A stretch of DNA of 64,000 bases from Pseudomonas sp. MH9.2 (GTDB lineage: Bacteria > Pseudomonadota > Gammaproteobacteria > Pseudomonadales > Pseudomonadaceae): contig NZ_CP133784.1 in assembly GCF_034353875.1 (NCBI RefSeq), positions 3,438,501 to 3,502,500 of the forward strand, given 5' to 3'. The position numbers and the translations under genes are program-made. Below, piece by piece: positions 1 through 7,512 of the stretch; positions within the stretch are counted from its first letter, which is position 1, and each line of letters starts with the position of its first letter. The notes beneath the pieces were generated by a model that saw only the letters and a program-made list of their open reading frames with translations, had not been told where the DNA came from and did no database searches.

Positions 1-1
1 C

Positions 2-478
2 GAAGTCGGACGGCTGCTGCGTGAGCTGATCCTCAATCTGGTGGAGCAGGCTCAGGATCAACAGCGGCAGGACTATTACGACGCGGTCGTAGACCTTGCG
101 TTGCTGGAGTTGAGGCGAGCCAAGCGCACCGTGCTGAAAATCCCCTTGCCCGATAGCTCCGACCGGCGCCTGATCAACCTGTGCCAGGCGGTGATGGCGT
201 CGCCCTCGCTGGATGTGTCCTTCGAGCAACACGCGGAAAATGCTGGCGCCAGCGTGCGTACCCTGGCGCGTCTGTTTCAAGCTGCACTGGGCATGGGCTT
301 CGCTGAGTGGCGGCGACAGGTGCAATTGGCAACGGCGGTCGCCGAGCTGATTCAGGGGGTACCGATCAGCACCATCGCGCGCGATCTCGGTTATTCGCCC
401 AGCAGCTTCAGCGATATGTTCCGTCGTGAACTGGGCATGAGCCCTTCGCAGTACCCGGTCGGCGAGCGTGCGGCCTGA
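2..478 (+). CDS. AraC-family transcriptional regulator, C-terminal part
   Basis: The reading frame is open from the first bases of the window, so the 5' part lies outside it. The visible 158 residues end in a two-helix-turn-helix AraC/XylS DNA-binding domain: the first HTH falls in the stretch starting LDVSFEQHAENAGAS, and the second includes ISTIARDLGYSPSSFSDMFRRELG followed by the usual 'MSPSQYP' end. The missing N-terminus would carry the ligand-sensing (probably cupin) domain. It lies 150 bp upstream of an MDR oxidoreductase on the same strand. Regulators of this kind often control such a neighbour, but that link is inference. The GTG at 41 is only an internal codon. Confidence 0.85.
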   Translation, partial: EVGRLLRELILNLVEQAQDQQRQDYYDAVVDLALLELRRAKRTVLKIPLPDSSDRRLINLCQAVMASPSLDVSFEQHAENAGASVRTLARLFQAALGMGFAEWRRQVQLATAVAELIQGVPISTIARDLGYSPSSFSDMFRRELGMSPSQYPVGERAA

Positions 479-628
479 CGACGGCCCGCGTGATTGTCTG
501 ACGTTGTTTGGCAGTAAAGCAGAAGCAGTTGACCGACAGCTTCCTGCGCCTCCTCCTACACTCGGGACACCTAAAACACGGTCGCTCAGCCGCACAGCGC
601 AACGCGACGTCCAGAGATGGAGTTCCTT

Positions 629-1588
629 ATGAATGCCCTGCAATTTGCCAAAACCGGCGACCTCGCGGCCCTGCACTACATTGACGTGCCCAAACCCACC
701 CCCGCTCAAGACGAAGTACTGATCCAAGTGAAAGCCGCCGGCCTCAACCCCAGCGACGTGAAAAATGTACTCGGGCGCTTTCCCTACACCACCCTGCCGC
801 GCATCCCCGGTCGGGACTTCTCCGGTATCGTCGTGGAAGGTCCGCAGGCACTGATCGGACAGGAAGTCTGGGGCACGGGTAAAGAACCGGGCTTCATCCG
901 CGACGGTTCGCATGCCGAGTATTTGACCCTGCCCGCCAAAGGCGTCGCCCTCAAGCCCAAAGCCTTGAGCTTTGCCCAGGCTGCCAGCCTTGGCGTCCCG
1001 TTCACCACTGCGTGGGATGCACTGGAACGGAGCCTGGTGACTGCTGACACGCGCCTGTTGGTGATCGGCGCCAACGGTGCAGTCGGCAGTGCCGCCCTGG
1101 CTCTGGCAAAAATCCGTGGTGCCCACGTGCTCGGCGCAGTGCGTCGCCCCGAGCACGTTAAAGCGCTCAACGACCGAGGCTTCAACGCCATCCAGCTCGA
1201 CACACCCGAAGACCTCGCCGCCAGCGTCAACGCAGTTTTCACCGGCGGCGCCGACGTCATCTTCGACACCACTGGCTTCTGGCTTCCTGCCGCCGTCACT
1301 GCCCTGGCCCCCTTCGGCCGCATCGCCATCATCGCCGCGCCTGCGGATGGGCACGTGCATCTGCCCGCGTTGGCGCTGTATCGCAAAGGTGGGTCTGTTG
1401 TGGGCATCAACTCATTGCTCTACGGGACAGAGGCGTGTGCCGGGATGCTGGATCAATTTGGGCGGTTTTTTGATGAAGGATTATTGCCTTTGCCGACCGG
1501 GTTGTTTGAGTCGCCATTGAGTGAGGGGCTGGCGCGGTACGAGGAGGTTAACAAGGGGAGTGGGGATAAGGTGGTTTTGCTGCCTTAA
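629..1588 (+). CDS. Zinc-independent MDR (quinone oxidoreductase-like) dehydrogenase
   Basis: A 319-residue medium-chain dehydrogenase/reductase. The N-terminal GroES-like fold (AAGLNPSDVKN, GRDFSGIVVEG) is followed by a Rossmann domain with the NADPH-binding run VIGANGAVGSAALALAK near residue 145. The cysteine and histidine ligands of zinc alcohol dehydrogenases are not evident, which fits the quinone-oxidoreductase branch. It should act on a small carbonyl, enone or quinone with NADPH in the cytosol; the substrate is unknown. I chose ATG 629 over ATG 617 because GGAG at 619-622 sits six bases before it. It follows the AraC-type regulator gene and has no partner downstream. Confidence 0.8.
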   Translation: MNALQFAKTGDLAALHYIDVPKPTPAQDEVLIQVKAAGLNPSDVKNVLGRFPYTTLPRIPGRDFSGIVVEGPQALIGQEVWGTGKEPGFIRDGSHAEYLTLPAKGVALKPKALSFAQAASLGVPFTTAWDALERSLVTADTRLLVIGANGAVGSAALALAKIRGAHVLGAVRRPEHVKALNDRGFNAIQLDTPEDLAASVNAVFTGGADVIFDTTGFWLPAAVTALAPFGRIAIIAAPADGHVHLPALALYRKGGSVVGINSLLYGTEACAGMLDQFGRFFDEGLLPLPTGLFESPLSEGLARYEEVNKGSGDKVVLLP

Positions 1589-1641
1589 GACAGGGGTCAG
1601 AGGCCGGTTTTCCGGCCTCCAAGACGTCGCGCCAGGGATTG

Positions 1642-1656
1642 TTACCGTTTCGGTAA
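1642..1656. promoter_or_regulatory. Palindromic operator upstream of the first DUF2790 gene
   Basis: TTACCGTTTCGGTAA is a perfect 6-bp inverted repeat with a 3-base centre. The identical site occurs before the second gene copy at 2275-2289. A conserved palindrome at the same place in both duplicated units suggests a dimeric regulator; which one cannot be told from the sequence. Confidence 0.6.
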
Positions 1657-1847
1657 AGAACATTATGCTTCTTTTGGGTATAACTATATAACCATCCTTG
1701 TAAACTACACACATGCCCTAGCAAACGAACTCAGCAGAGCATGGTACTTCGTGTTAGACCTAACTTTAAAAGGGTCTAGCAACTTCTTCCGCCTCCTCGG
1801 CAAGTGAAGTCAGTCGGTTGTGATTGATTTAAAGGCCTGTAAATAAC

Positions 1848-2102
1848 ATGAAAAGTTTAATCGTACTTGCGTTGGTCGGCTTCTCTACAATCGCCGCGGC
1901 TGACGAAGTGCAAGCTGTTAATAGCGCAGCTGTTGAACAGTACACGTACTCTATGAATCTCGATATTGCTAAAGTTATTCACATGGATTCAGTGCCGGAC
2001 ACCTGCGGTGTCGTTCCGATGCACATGACTTACGAAGACCACAAAGGTCAGCGTCACACCCTCGAATACAGCGTGATGGGTAACGGCTGCTCAAACGGCT
2101 AA
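1848..2102 (+). CDS. Small secreted DUF2790 protein, copy 1
   Basis: An 84-residue protein with an N-terminal signal peptide of about 18 residues (MKSLIVLALVGFSTIAAA) and a short mature domain matching the Pseudomonas DUF2790 family, with two cysteines (in PDTCGVV and GNGCSNG) that could form a disulfide. The function of the family is not known to me; it is typically periplasmic. The ATG follows a leader shared with copy 2, and the only purine-rich stretch (AAAGG, 1831-1835) is 12 bases upstream, so the ribosome site is weak. The product is 85% identical (71 of 84) to copy 2. It is transcribed alone, between its own palindrome and terminator. Confidence 0.85.
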   Translation: MKSLIVLALVGFSTIAAADEVQAVNSAAVEQYTYSMNLDIAKVIHMDSVPDTCGVVPMHMTYEDHKGQRHTLEYSVMGNGCSNG

Positions 2103-2131
2103 GCCTCACGCTTCAGATCGACATGTGACCC

Positions 2132-2158
2132 AAGCCCCCTCTTATGAGGGGGCTTTTT
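2132..2158 (+). terminator. Terminator of DUF2790 copy 1
   Basis: Ten-base stem AAGCCCCCTC/GAGGGGGCTT (2132-2141, 2146-2155) with loop TTAT, followed by T's. Confidence 0.85.
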
Positions 2159-2274
2159 GTTGTGTGCTCGATAAGGCGTACGTCCTCGGTAACGGCTGCT
2201 GGTCATCCGCAGCCCGCAGGCCAAGGCACGGACTGATCGGCGCAACGCCTGGGAAAACACCGCCTCAGGGATTG

Positions 2275-2289
2275 TTACCGTTTCGGTAA
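2275..2289. promoter_or_regulatory. Palindromic operator upstream of the second DUF2790 gene
   Basis: TTACCGTTTCGGTAA, identical to 1642-1656, again about 190 bp before the start codon. Confidence 0.6.
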
Positions 2290-2479
2290 AGAATATTATG
2301 GTTCTTTTGGGTTTAACTAAATACCCACCCTTGTAAACTAACCCCATTCCCTGGTAACCGAAACAAACAGGGCATGGTACTTCGTGTTAGACCTAACTCT
2401 AAACGGTTTAACAACTTCTTCCGCCACGTTGGCAAATGAAGTCAGTCAGTTGTGATTGATTTAAAGGCCTGTAAATAAA

Positions 2480-2734
2480 ATGAAAAGTTTAATCGTACTT
2501 GCGTTGGTCGGCTTCTCCTCAATCGCAGCAGCTGGCGAAGTGCAAGCCGTCAACAACCCAGCCGTTGAACAGTACACATACGCCACAGAACTTGATGTCG
2601 CTAAAGTGATTAGCATGGACTCAGTCCCTGACACATGTGGTGTTGTTCCGGTGCAAATGACTTACGAAGACCATCAAGGTCAGCGTCACACCCTCCAATA
2701 CAGCGTGATGGGTAACGGCTGCTCAAACGGCTAA
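2480..2734 (+). CDS. Small secreted DUF2790 protein, copy 2
   Basis: An 84-residue paralogue of the gene at 1848, with the same signal peptide, both cysteines and the same C-terminal GNGCSNG. The 13 differences cluster in the middle (ATELDVAKV for SMNLDIAKV; PVQM for PMHM), while the ends are fixed. This suggests selection on the mature core or an older duplication with conserved flanks. It has its own operator, leader and terminator, so the two copies can be expressed independently. Confidence 0.85.
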   Translation: MKSLIVLALVGFSSIAAAGEVQAVNNPAVEQYTYATELDVAKVISMDSVPDTCGVVPVQMTYEDHQGQRHTLQYSVMGNGCSNG

Positions 2735-2763
2735 GCCTCACGCTTCAAGCAGAGACGTGACCC

Positions 2764-2791
2764 AAGCCCCCTCCTGATGAGGGGGCTTTTT
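2764..2791 (+). terminator. Terminator of DUF2790 copy 2
   Basis: Stem AAGCCCCCTC/GAGGGGGCTT (2764-2773, 2779-2788) with loop CTGAT, then T's; nearly the same hairpin as at 2132. Confidence 0.85.
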
Positions 2792-2939
2792 GTTGTGTGT
2801 GGCGGAAAGGCATCAAGGGTGCAGAGATCTGAAATTTAAGTAGGACGGATCGCAAAGTGCTTCAGCGCTGCGATTAAGGTCATGCCTTACCGTAGACTCG
2901 GAGCGTGGCATGAGGCCACTCAGCGACTAAGGACGGCAG

Positions 2940-3179
2940 ATGTATCAATACAAGATGGTTCAGGTTCCACCCAACATCGAAGTAAAGGTCAAGAACTCAG
3001 GCACTGAAGCCGCCGTGTATTTGGAGTCGATCGCCAATCAATACGCAGAGCAGGGTTGGGAGTTCTACCGCGTAGACAGCGTCGGGGTTCAGATCAAGCC
3101 CGGTTGCTTTGAAGCACTTTTTGGAAAAAAAGCCGATTTCAGCACCTACTACGTCATTACCTTCCGCAAGCCTCGGTGA
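2940..3179 (+). CDS. DUF4177 domain protein
   Basis: A 79-residue protein that is almost entirely a DUF4177 domain: N-terminal YQYKMVQVPPN, a central helix with LESIANQYAEQGWEFYRVD, and a closing strand YYVITFRKPR. The family is found in many bacteria and has no assigned function that I know. There is no signal peptide or membrane segment. The stop codon overlaps the start of the yidD-like gene (GTGATG at 3176-3181), so the two are probably translated together. That pairing with a membrane-insertion factor is the only clue to a role. Confidence 0.75.
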   Translation: MYQYKMVQVPPNIEVKVKNSGTEAAVYLESIANQYAEQGWEFYRVDSVGVQIKPGCFEALFGKKADFSTYYVITFRKPR

Positions 3180-3382
3180 TGATTCGGCTGTTACTGGCGC
3201 TCATACGCCTGTATCAAGCCATGGCCCCTCAAAGGTTGAGAGGGGCCTGCCGGTTTGAGCCGTCGTGTTCCTGCTATGGCAAATTGGCCATCGAAAGATA
3301 CGGTCCCTGGAAGGGGAGCCGGATGACGTTCAATCGTATCTGCCGATGCCGAATCCCCAACGGCGGAGAGGATTACCCGTAA
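3176..3382 (+). CDS. yidD: YidD-family membrane protein insertion efficiency factor
   Basis: A 68-residue protein of the YidD family, which assists the YidC insertase at the inner membrane. The family signature is clear: amphipathic N-terminal helix (LLLALIRLYQAM), then CRFEPSCSCYGKLAIERYGPWKGS and the C-terminal RICRCRIPNGGEDYP. The standard yidD lies between rnpA and yidC near the origin, so this is probably a second, divergent copy. The usual H-P-W-H-P block near the end is changed to RIPNGGED. The start can be GTG 3176 or ATG 3179; both overlap the stop of the DUF4177 gene. Confidence 0.8.
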   Translation: MMIRLLLALIRLYQAMAPQRLRGACRFEPSCSCYGKLAIERYGPWKGSRMTFNRICRCRIPNGGEDYP

Positions 3383-3672
3383 GCTCTCCAGAGGAATTGT
3401 GCCCGTGCCGAGCCATTCCTTCCGTGCTTGTCGACTCCATGCAGCTGCCAGCACCCTGGATTGCAGCTGCTACGCTTGTCTTTGTGACGATTATTCGTTT
3501 TTTCCCCATGATTTCGCCGGAAAAACGGCAGAGAGAACTGCTCGCGCCAGTTATTTAGACGCGCCGGAAAATAAATAACCTCACCCAGTAAACACTAAGC
3601 CTAATGGCTGGCCGTGGTTTGACTAGTTCTGGCGCCCAAGCGAGTTGGATTTCGTTGAGCAAAGGAGTGGAC
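3383..3672. other. Spacer between yidD-like gene and DUF2252 gene
   Basis: No convincing gene. A 59-codon frame runs from GTG 3399 to TAA 3578 after AGAGG (3390-3394); it would encode a cysteine-rich peptide (CSCYACLC). Another frame could give a one-helix peptide from ATG 3439. Codon choice supports neither strongly. Confidence 0.4.
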
Positions 3673-5088
3673 ATGTCTGCCGACAAGAAAAAAACTATCA
3701 AAAGTAAAACAAAAGCAGAGGCATTCGGGATTTTCGAGCCGGTCTTTCGCTCGCGCAAAGAACGCGTGCATGCAGGCGAGAGCTTGCTTGAGGGCATGCC
3801 ACATTCGAGTCACGCCGTATGGAAAGCACCGCGCAAACACCGTGACCCTACCGATGTCCTGGAAGAGTCCAACCGGTATCGGCTAGCCAGTCTGGTACCT
3901 GTCCGCTATGGGCGTATGTTGCGCAGCCCGTTTACTTTTCTGCGCGGCTCTTCGGGGTTGATGGCATATGACTTGGCCACCACCCCGAACACAGGTATTC
4001 AGGTACAGGCCTGCGGGGATTGCCACCTATTGAACTTCGGATTGTTTGCGACCCCCGAGCGCAATCTGATTTTCGACATTAACGATTTCGACGAAACGAC
4101 GCCCGCACCGTGGGAATGGGATATCAAGCGTCTGGCGATCAGTTTTACCGTGGCCGCGCGCGATAACGGCCTCACCGACAAGGAGGCCGAGGCGAGCGCC
4201 GTCGAATGTGTGCGTGCTTATCGCGAGCGTCTGCGCGAATGTTCGAAGATGAGTCCGCTGGAGGTTTGGTACGACCGTCTGGATGCCCAAACGATTGTTG
4301 ATATGGCCCCCAATGCCAAAGTCAAAAAGGCGCGGGAGCAATTGATTGAAAAAGCAAAGATGCGTGTAGGTGATTACCTTTATCCCACAATCAGTGGCGA
4401 GGTCGGGGGGCGGCGGCGTCTGATCGATCAACCGCCCATACTTTTTCACATTTATGAAAAAGACTTTGAGCAGCGCGTTTATAAGGCATTGCAGGATTAT
4501 CGATTATCCCTGCCGCACGAGCGCCGCGTGCTCTTCGATCGTTACCGTCTGGAAGACATCGCTCTCAAAGCCGTCGGCATCGGTAGCGTGGGTACCCGTT
4601 GTTTTGTCGGTCTGTTTTTTTCCGCAGAAAACCATCCTCTGCTCCTGCAATTCAAGGAAGCTTGTCCCTCCGTACTCGAGCCTTATGCGGGCAAGAGCAT
4701 TTATGACAATCACGGGCAGCGCGTTGTAACGGGGCAGCGGCTGATGCAGTCCTCCAGCGATATTTTTTTGGGCTGGACGCAAGGCCAAAGAGGACGGGAT
4801 TTCTTTGTGCGCCAGTTACGGGACATGAAAATGTCCGCGCCTGTAGAAGGCGCATCGTTCGCACAAATGAAGATGTATGCCGAGCTGTGCGGTCTTACCC
4901 TGGCCCGTGCTCACGCCAAATCCGGGGATGCGGCGCTGATCAGTGGCTACCTGGGCAAGTCGGACACGTTCGACCAGGCCATCGGCGAATTTGCCCTGAC
5001 CTATGCGGATCAAAATGCAAAAGACCATGCGGCGCTGGTGGCTGCAGAGAAGTCCGGACGGATCAAAGCGCTGATAGAGGAAGATTGA
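3673..5088 (+). CDS. DUF2252 family protein
   Basis: A 471-residue cytosolic protein of the DUF2252 family, which shares features with kinase-like phosphotransferases. Visible conserved blocks are RMLRSPFTFLRGS, the QACGDCHLLNFGLF motif (resembling an HxDxxxxN catalytic loop), and FDINDFDETTPAPWEWDIKRL, which would hold the metal-binding acidic residues. No substrate is established. ATG 3673 is preferred over 3604 because AAAGGAG at 3661-3667 precedes it by five bases; the following residues MSADKKK are a normal N-terminus. The stop overlaps the start of the next lipoprotein gene (TGATG at 5086-5090), so the two form an operon. Confidence 0.85.
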   Translation: MSADKKKTIKSKTKAEAFGIFEPVFRSRKERVHAGESLLEGMPHSSHAVWKAPRKHRDPTDVLEESNRYRLASLVPVRYGRMLRSPFTFLRGSSGLMAYDLATTPNTGIQVQACGDCHLLNFGLFATPERNLIFDINDFDETTPAPWEWDIKRLAISFTVAARDNGLTDKEAEASAVECVRAYRERLRECSKMSPLEVWYDRLDAQTIVDMAPNAKVKKAREQLIEKAKMRVGDYLYPTISGEVGGRRRLIDQPPILFHIYEKDFEQRVYKALQDYRLSLPHERRVLFDRYRLEDIALKAVGIGSVGTRCFVGLFFSAENHPLLLQFKEACPSVLEPYAGKSIYDNHGQRVVTGQRLMQSSSDIFLGWTQGQRGRDFFVRQLRDMKMSAPVEGASFAQMKMYAELCGLTLARAHAKSGDAALISGYLGKSDTFDQAIGEFALTYADQNAKDHAALVAAEKSGRIKALIEED

Positions 5089-6161
5089 TGACGCCGATCC
5101 GTTGTGTAGCATTGCTCACCGCAGCCTGCTACTTAGGTGGGTGCGGAACAATGGGGCCAACCTCGATTCAGCGCGATCGTACAGACTACGGCGGTGTTCT
5201 TTCCACGACCTGGAAAGAGCAGACGCTGCTCAATGTCGTCAAGTTGCGCTACGGGGACGTACCGGTGTACCTGGATGTCACGTCGATGATCAGCTCCACC
5301 GCGATGGAGAGTCAGGTCAGCCTGGGCGCGAGCTGGTTTTCGGGATGGCCTAACGATGGAGATAGCCAAGCCATCGGCGCATACGGCCGTTACACGGACC
5401 GACCGACGATCAGCTACACACCACTCTCCGGGGAGAAATTCTCACGCTATCTGCTGCACCCGCTATCACCGGCTTCCGTGTTCTCCCTTGTCCAGGCGGG
5501 CTATCCCGTGGATCGCGTGCTGCAATTGACTACCCGCGCCATTAACGGCGTCTACAACCGATCCACATCGCCCACCCGTGCCCGGGCTGCGGATCCACGT
5601 TTCTATCAGGTGCTTGAGACGCTAAGACGGATACAGCGGTCGGAATCGCTGGGCATGCGAATTAATCCGGGCGCTGACAGTGACGCCGTTCTGGTTATCA
5701 TCAATCAGGGCGTTCCTGAAAGCGTCCTGAAGGACAGCCACTTTGTGCGCGAAACCCTTCATCTGCGTCCCGACACAAGTGAACTGACATTGACCTTCGG
5801 TATGGTGTCGAGGAGCGATACGGAGGTCGCCCTGCTCACACGTTCCATGTCGGAAATATTCCTAGAGCTTGCCGCGACCATCGAGGTGCCTCCCCAGCAC
5901 CTGAAGGAAGGACGCGCAAACCCGGCAGCGGCCGCACCCGATAACCCAAGCCCGTGGGACGACCCGCTGGTACGTATCCACTCGAGCGTGGAGCGACCCG
6001 CCGATGCGTATTCCGCCGTTCGCTATCGTGGCTATTGGTTCTGGATCGACGACCGCGACATGAAGTCCAAATCGGAATTCCTGTTCATTCTCGTGCTGTT
6101 CTCCCTGGCCGAAACCGGCGTACCGCCGCAGGCGCCAGTGATCACCGTGCCCGCGAACTGA
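5088..6161 (+). CDS. Lipoprotein of unknown function
   Basis: A 357-residue predicted lipoprotein: a short N-terminal hydrophobic stretch ends in the lipobox LGGC with the modified cysteine at residue 19. No domain is recognised in the rest; it contains a proline-rich linker (around NPAAAAPDNPSPWDDP) and ends in a short hydrophobic segment (EFLFILVLFSLAETG). The start codon ATG 5088 shares bases with the DUF2252 stop codon, which points to coupled translation. A cytosolic kinase-like protein paired with an envelope lipoprotein is an unusual combination. A longer in-frame extension upstream exists but would skip the lipobox. Confidence 0.75.
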   Translation: MTPIRCVALLTAACYLGGCGTMGPTSIQRDRTDYGGVLSTTWKEQTLLNVVKLRYGDVPVYLDVTSMISSTAMESQVSLGASWFSGWPNDGDSQAIGAYGRYTDRPTISYTPLSGEKFSRYLLHPLSPASVFSLVQAGYPVDRVLQLTTRAINGVYNRSTSPTRARAADPRFYQVLETLRRIQRSESLGMRINPGADSDAVLVIINQGVPESVLKDSHFVRETLHLRPDTSELTLTFGMVSRSDTEVALLTRSMSEIFLELAATIEVPPQHLKEGRANPAAAAPDNPSPWDDPLVRIHSSVERPADAYSAVRYRGYWFWIDDRDMKSKSEFLFILVLFSLAETGVPPQAPVITVPAN

Positions 6162-6277
6162 TACCTACGTGCTGTACACCCGGGCCACTGGCTGGCGAAA
6201 TCAGGCCAGAGGATCAGGCCTGACTATTGATTACCGCAGTCTTTAAATGTGTAAAAACTACATTTTGGAGGGTCGCA

Positions 6278-6862
6278 ATGAATCCGAATTTCCAACCTTC
6301 ATTCCGAATCGCAGACGCCGTCGCCCTGGCGACAACGCTTCACGCCGATCAAACCCGCAAGGCCACCGGTATTCCCTATTTGTCCCACCTCATGGGGGTC
6401 GCCTGCCTGGTAATGGAGCACGGAGGGGATGAAGACCAGACCATTGCGGGCTTACTCCACGATGCCGTGGAAGATGCTGGCGCGCACGCCGAAGCACAGA
6501 TCAGAACGCAGTTCGGCGAGCGGGTCACCCGCATCGTGCTCGGCTTCACCGATGGTGTACCGGATGAAAATGGCAAGAGGGGTGATTGGCATACCCGCAA
6601 GCAGCGTTATCTGGATCATCTGCCCGATGCGCCAGCAGAGGTCTTGTTAGTCTCCGGCTGCGACAAACTGCACAACGCTCGCGCAATCGTGAGCGATCTC
6701 AATACCCATGGCCCCAAGATGTTCTCTCGTTTCAATACTGGGAAGGACGGCACCCTGTGGTACTACGATCAACTGGCAAGCGTCTTCCAGACTTGCCTGC
6801 CGAGCCCACTCGCCGACGAACTGACCCGCACAGTGGCCGAGATGAAGCGTTTGGCGGATTGA
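6278..6862 (+). CDS. HD-domain phosphohydrolase (RelA/SpoT hydrolase-like)
   Basis: A 194-residue protein with the HD fold of metal-dependent phosphohydrolases. The metal ligands are visible in order: H in YLSHLMGVA, the HD pair in GLLHDAVEDAG, and a later D in SGCDKLHNARAIVSDL, the pattern of the (p)ppGpp hydrolase domain of RelA/SpoT. It lacks synthetase, TGS and ACT domains, so it resembles a small alarmone hydrolase. Substrate is not shown. ATG 6278 follows GGAGGG at 6267-6272; upstream in-frame starts lack such a site. It stands alone, with a bidirectional terminator behind it. Confidence 0.8.
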   Translation: MNPNFQPSFRIADAVALATTLHADQTRKATGIPYLSHLMGVACLVMEHGGDEDQTIAGLLHDAVEDAGAHAEAQIRTQFGERVTRIVLGFTDGVPDENGKRGDWHTRKQRYLDHLPDAPAEVLLVSGCDKLHNARAIVSDLNTHGPKMFSRFNTGKDGTLWYYDQLASVFQTCLPSPLADELTRTVAEMKRLAD

Positions 6863-6887
6863 CGTAGGCTGACAGAACCCCAAAACG

Positions 6888-6914
6888 AAAAAACCCGCCA
6901 GAAGGCGGGTTTTT
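6888..6914. terminator. Bidirectional terminator
   Basis: Stem AACCCGCC/GGCGGGTT (6892-6899, 6904-6911) with loop AGAA, six A's on the left and five T's on the right. It can end the HD gene on the plus strand and tRNA-Thr on the minus strand. Confidence 0.8.
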
Positions 6915-6957
6915 CGGGGGTTTCAGAGATTTTGAAAGCTTTCTCTGGAACCTTGTA

Positions 6958-7033
<76 letters not shown>

Positions 7034-7512
7034 GTGATGGGCGCAAAGTATATCCAGATTTTTTGGGTTGTAAACCCCTAGCTGACTGATTCGATTGCAA
7101 AAACTTTCAGCGATGAGCTTTTTCACTGCTTCTGTCCCGCTGCTTCCCTGATCCACCCTCGACAGTTGGGGTTTTTTCCTTGTGTTGGTCAGGTTCTGTG
7201 CACGTTCTGCACCCCTATGTACTGCCGGTAAAACAATGGCTTTGCGGGCCATATTCACTTTTGCTGGAATGCTTATGCACAATCGGAGTTAGGGGTGGCG
7301 CGCCAGTGGCTGATTTTGTGCGGCCGTTCTCAACTGCTGCAACTTACTGTTTTTTGGGCGGTTTAGGCTTGAGTGAAAAATGATCAGTCATGAACTTGGC
7401 CAGCAGGCTGCGGTTTTCGTGCCTTCTTCGAATTGTTATTAACAGACTTATCCACAGACTGGGCGCGGATGAGTGGAGTATTCAGGCTGCTCCATTCACC
7501 CGCGCGTTTGTC
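7034..7512. other. Intergenic region between tRNA-Thr and the ABC importer
   Basis: No gene is supported. It must hold the tRNA-Thr promoter near 7034-7080 on the minus strand. A perfect DnaA box, TTATCCACA, lies at 7448-7456, about 60 bp from the end of the importer operon. Confidence 0.5.

Larger units (their letters stand above)
1633..2158 (+). repeat. Tandem duplication, copy 1 (promoter + DUF2790 gene + terminator)
   Basis: About 526 bp that recurs at 2266-2791. Matching parts include the palindrome region, the block with GTGTTAGACCTAACT, the leader ending AAAGGCCTGTAAATAA, the coding region and the terminator hairpin. The whole expression unit was duplicated, not only the gene. Confidence 0.85.
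2266..2791 (+). repeat. Tandem duplication, copy 2 (promoter + DUF2790 gene + terminator)
   Basis: Second copy of the unit at 1633-2158, offset by 632-633 bp. The 110-bp segment between the copies (2159-2265) is unique and shows no gene. The leader between operator and start codon is as well conserved as the coding region in places (GCATGGTACTTCGTGTTAGA), which points to a functional promoter or RNA leader there. Confidence 0.85.

Noticed and set aside
784..1410. Long minus-strand frame opposite the MDR gene
   Set aside because: A mirror frame produced by high GC at third positions; no family resemblance and the plus-strand gene is certain.
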